6,548 nt of DNA from Vulcanimicrobiota bacterium (GTDB lineage: Bacteria; Vulcanimicrobiota; Vulcanimicrobiia; Vulcanimicrobiales; Vulcanimicrobiaceae), in assembly GCA_019233415.1 (NCBI GenBank), contig JAFAMK010000193.1:1-6548 (forward strand), in the 5' to 3' direction. The notes under the pieces were generated by a model. The model was not told the origin of the DNA. It saw nothing but the letters and a program-made list of their open reading frames with translations, and made no database searches. The position numbers and the translations under genes are program-made. Positions 5,088 to 6,548 of the stretch are shown here, in pieces. Each line of letters opens with the position of its first letter. The stretch's first letter is position 1.

Positions 5088-6335
5088 ATGGCTCCGCTGG
5101 CAAGCCAGCTCGTCGGCTTCCTTTCGATGTTCCTTCAGCTGGGCGTCCTCGCGCTGCTGACGGTCCTGGCGATGCTGGTGCGCACGTCGCTGGGCCGGCG
5201 CAAGTACGACTTCTGGACGCTCGGCCTCGCCCTGAACACCGCCGCGCTCGCGATCCTCGCGCTGTTCGCGGTCGGCAACAGCGCCGGCCGCCTTCCGGCC
5301 CTGCCGGTCATCAGCATCGTCTACGCCGCGCTCGAAGACGCCGGCGCGCTCGCGTTCATCGCCGCGCTGCGCCGCCGCCGCGCGGCCGACGCGTTTCCGC
5401 CTGCGCTCGTCGCCGCCGCGCTCGCCGCGGTCGCGGCGGTGACCGTCGCGACGTTCCGCGCGGGCGCGTTCTTCGACGTCTACCGCATCCACGCGACGAC
5501 GCTCGCGCTCTTGCTCGGCTACGCGGCGTTCGAGGGGCTGCGCGCGCCCTCGCGCGGGCTCGGGACGCGGTTGACCACGGTCGCGCTCGCCGCACTCGCG
5601 CTCGACTACGGGCACTTCCCGCTTCTCGCGATGCTGGGCGTGCATTTCGAGCCGACCTATCTCGGCCTCGAAAGCTATGTGACGGTCGTGTTCGACGTCG
5701 CACTCGGCGTCGCGATCGTCGTACACACGACCGACGGCGCGCGCGCGGAGCTGGAGCGCCGCAACGAAGCGCTGGCGGAGGCCCAGCGCGCGCTGCGCAA
5801 CGCGGCCTACACCGACGCGCTGTGCGGCGTCCCCAACCGCATGGCGTTTCTCGAACGCATCGCGAACCCGCCGCGCCTGGGAACCGTCGCGATGATCGAC
5901 CTCGACGGGCTCAAGGCGATCAACGACCAGTTCGGCCACGCCGCCGGCGACCTCGCGCTCGAGGTCGTCGCGCGCAGCCTGCGCGACCATTGCGGGCAGC
6001 GCGGAACGGTGTACCGGGTCGGCGGCGACGAGTTCGCCGCGATCTGGGAGCACTGCGACCCCGAAAGCGCGCGCGCGATGCTCGGCGCGGCCGAAAAAGA
6101 CCTCGCGATCCTCGAAGTCGACACGGTCGCGCCGGCGCGCATCTCGTGGGGCGTCGCGCGGTTCGACGCGGACACGCCGTTCATGGACGCGCTCGTCGCC
6201 GCCGACGTGCAGCTCTACGACGGCAGGGGCGCGCGGCGCGAGGACCTGCCGGGGATCGCGACGAGCGCGATCATGGCGGAGAGGACGCAGATCGCTGCCG
6301 ACGCGAGCATCACGCCGCGAAATCCGGCGAGATAG
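5088..6335 (+). CDS. Seven-TM membrane GGDEF protein, probable diguanylate cyclase
   Basis: GGDEF domains make cyclic di-GMP from two GTP and so control motility, adhesion and biofilm. The 415-residue product has about seven hydrophobic spans (roughly 8-31, 42-62, 72-93, 104-123, 134-150, 160-183, 192-213). A short heptad-like linker follows (216-240, AELERRNEALAEAQRAL), then a GGDEF domain (about 241-385). Visible active-site elements are YTDALCGVPNR (241-251), DLDGLKAIND (271-280, with metal ligand D271) and an intact GGDEF (312-316). The RxxD inhibitory site upstream of GGDEF is absent: Gly occupies both the Arg (303) and Asp (306) positions, so classical product inhibition is not expected. 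The 7-TM part is an unrecognised sensor module. The start ATG 5088 has GGAG 5 nt upstream. The last about 30 residues lie beyond the domain and overlap the convergent MFS gene. Confidence 0.9.
   Translation: MAPLASQLVGFLSMFLQLGVLALLTVLAMLVRTSLGRRKYDFWTLGLALNTAALAILALFAVGNSAGRLPALPVISIVYAALEDAGALAFIAALRRRRAADAFPPALVAAALAAVAAVTVATFRAGAFFDVYRIHATTLALLLGYAAFEGLRAPSRGLGTRLTTVALAALALDYGHFPLLAMLGVHFEPTYLGLESYVTVVFDVALGVAIVVHTTDGARAELERRNEALAEAQRALRNAAYTDALCGVPNRMAFLERIANPPRLGTVAMIDLDGLKAINDQFGHAAGDLALEVVARSLRDHCGQRGTVYRVGGDEFAAIWEHCDPESARAMLGAAEKDLAILEVDTVAPARISWGVARFDADTPFMDALVAADVQLYDGRGARREDLPGIATSAIMAERTQIAADASITPRNPAR
5096..5109. repeat. 14-bp inverted repeat at the 5' end of the GGDEF gene
   Basis: GCTGGC-AA-GCCAGC is a perfect 6-bp inverted repeat with a 2-bp centre. 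It covers codons 3-8 of the GGDEF gene and lies 45-58 bp upstream of the SDR start. It could be an operator or a hairpin near the GGDEF start, or simply a product of GC-rich coding. Confidence 0.35.
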
Positions 6336-6547
6336 CTCTCGCGCACCGCGGCCGCGACGGCGTCGCGGTCCGGCGCCGGCACGTCCTTCGGCACCGTTCC
6401 CGCGTAGAGCCGCGCGCGCTCGTCGTGCGCGATGCGCGCGGTCTGCGCGCTGACGTGCCGTTGCCCCATGTGCACGTCGAACCGCGCGTTGAAGATGCCG
6501 GCCAAGATGATCCCGAGCCCGGCGATCGCGAGCAGCCCCGCGGTGCG
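6215..6547 (-). CDS. C-terminal part of a probable MFS (DHA2-type, 14-TM) drug exporter, cut by the right edge
   Basis: The frame is open to the right edge, giving 110 visible residues, and ends at TAG 6215-6217. Residues 1-20 (RTAGLLAIAGLGIILAGIFN) read as a membrane span after a conserved-looking RTAG. A polar loop of about 50 residues (21-70) with DERARLYAGT follows. Then comes a last span, SYLAGFRGVMLASAAICVLSAMIALVAI (71-98, quoted only as the extent), and a short basic tail ending RAPLPS. Two final helices flanking a long polar loop, with a Y-x-x-GFR-type start of the last helix, is the pattern of TM13-TM14 in EmrB/QacA-like proton antiporters. The family is inferred from this pattern alone, since the N-terminal motifs lie outside the window. 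The first visible start-like codon (TTG 6505) lies inside TM13 and is not a true start. Its 3' end overlaps the GGDEF gene tail to tail by 121 bp. Confidence 0.7.
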   Translation of the reverse strand, partial: RTAGLLAIAGLGIILAGIFNARFDVHMGQRHVSAQTARIAHDERARLYAGTVPKDVPAPDRDAVAAAVRESYLAGFRGVMLASAAICVLSAMIALVAIPGRSSRRAPLPS

Positions 6548-6548
6548 C

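Noticed and set aside
5050..5160. Plus-strand ATG at 5050 opening a 36-codon ORF across the divergent region
   Set aside because: There is no SD before it, the product is Ser/Cys/Trp-rich without pattern, and it overlaps the well-supported GGDEF start in another frame.
4317..6053. Reading the SDR as a 578-residue protein starting at 6053
   Set aside because: The upstream about 330 residues are antisense to the GGDEF gene and low-complexity (Arg, Glu, Asp). The SDR fold begins just before RVALVTG, with an SD beside 5051.
4389..6335. Reading the GGDEF protein as 648 residues starting at 4389
   Set aside because: The first 233 residues are antisense to the SDR and of ghost composition. ATG 5088 has a proper SD and directly starts the first membrane helix.
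1..6548. CRISPR array, tRNA/rRNA genes, insertion sequence or prophage signs
   Set aside because: No regularly spaced repeats, no RNA-gene-like stretches, and no transposase or integrase frames were seen. Gene content is chromosomal.

Overview
The window is a dense, high-GC stretch of bacterial chromosome. Seven genes and a possible micro-ORF run on the minus strand. One gene on the plus strand and one minus-strand gene at the right edge lie beyond them. The long S12 form (147 residues with an enlarged N-terminal insertion), an LCP-family envelope enzyme, high GC and a membrane diguanylate cyclase suggest a high-GC lineage of the Terrabacteria type. Candidatus Eremiobacterota (WPS-2) is one possibility. 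The S12 insertion argues against Actinomycetota. This placement is inference, since no rRNA or marker tree is available.

Left part (1-1980): the str operon reads right to left, with rpsL (S12), rpsG (S7) and then fusA (EF-G), which is cut by the left edge. A clear sigma70-type promoter (TTGACG, 17-bp spacer, TATGCT) lies just upstream of rpsL. It gives a leader of about 55 nt containing a GC-rich hairpin. rpsL and rpsG have Shine-Dalgarno (SD) sequences, whereas fusA does not.

Middle part (2006-5051): reading on the minus strand from 5051 downwards, the order is an SDR dehydrogenase/reductase of FabG type, a MaoC-type hydratase 1 nt downstream, a possible 19-codon ORF, a small multi-pass membrane protein, and an LCP (LytR-CpsA-Psr) protein with a LytR_C domain. 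The SDR and MaoC genes form a plausible pair acting on (R)-3-hydroxyacyl/enoyl thioesters. The SDR has no ATG, GTG or TTG at its expected start; the only well-placed codon is ATA.

Right part (5088-6548): a 7-TM GGDEF protein (probable diguanylate cyclase) is divergent from the SDR across only 36 bp. That gap and its edge hold two inverted repeats. Its 3' end overlaps by 121 bp, tail to tail, the 3' end of a minus-strand gene encoding the C-terminus of a probable 14-TM MFS exporter. No tRNA, rRNA, CRISPR array, insertion sequence or canonical rho-independent terminator was found. No stretch above 300 bp lacks a gene. I see no clearly new multi-gene system. The best leads are the start-codon anomaly, the convergent overlap, the compact divergent region and the translation-initiation features of the str operon.
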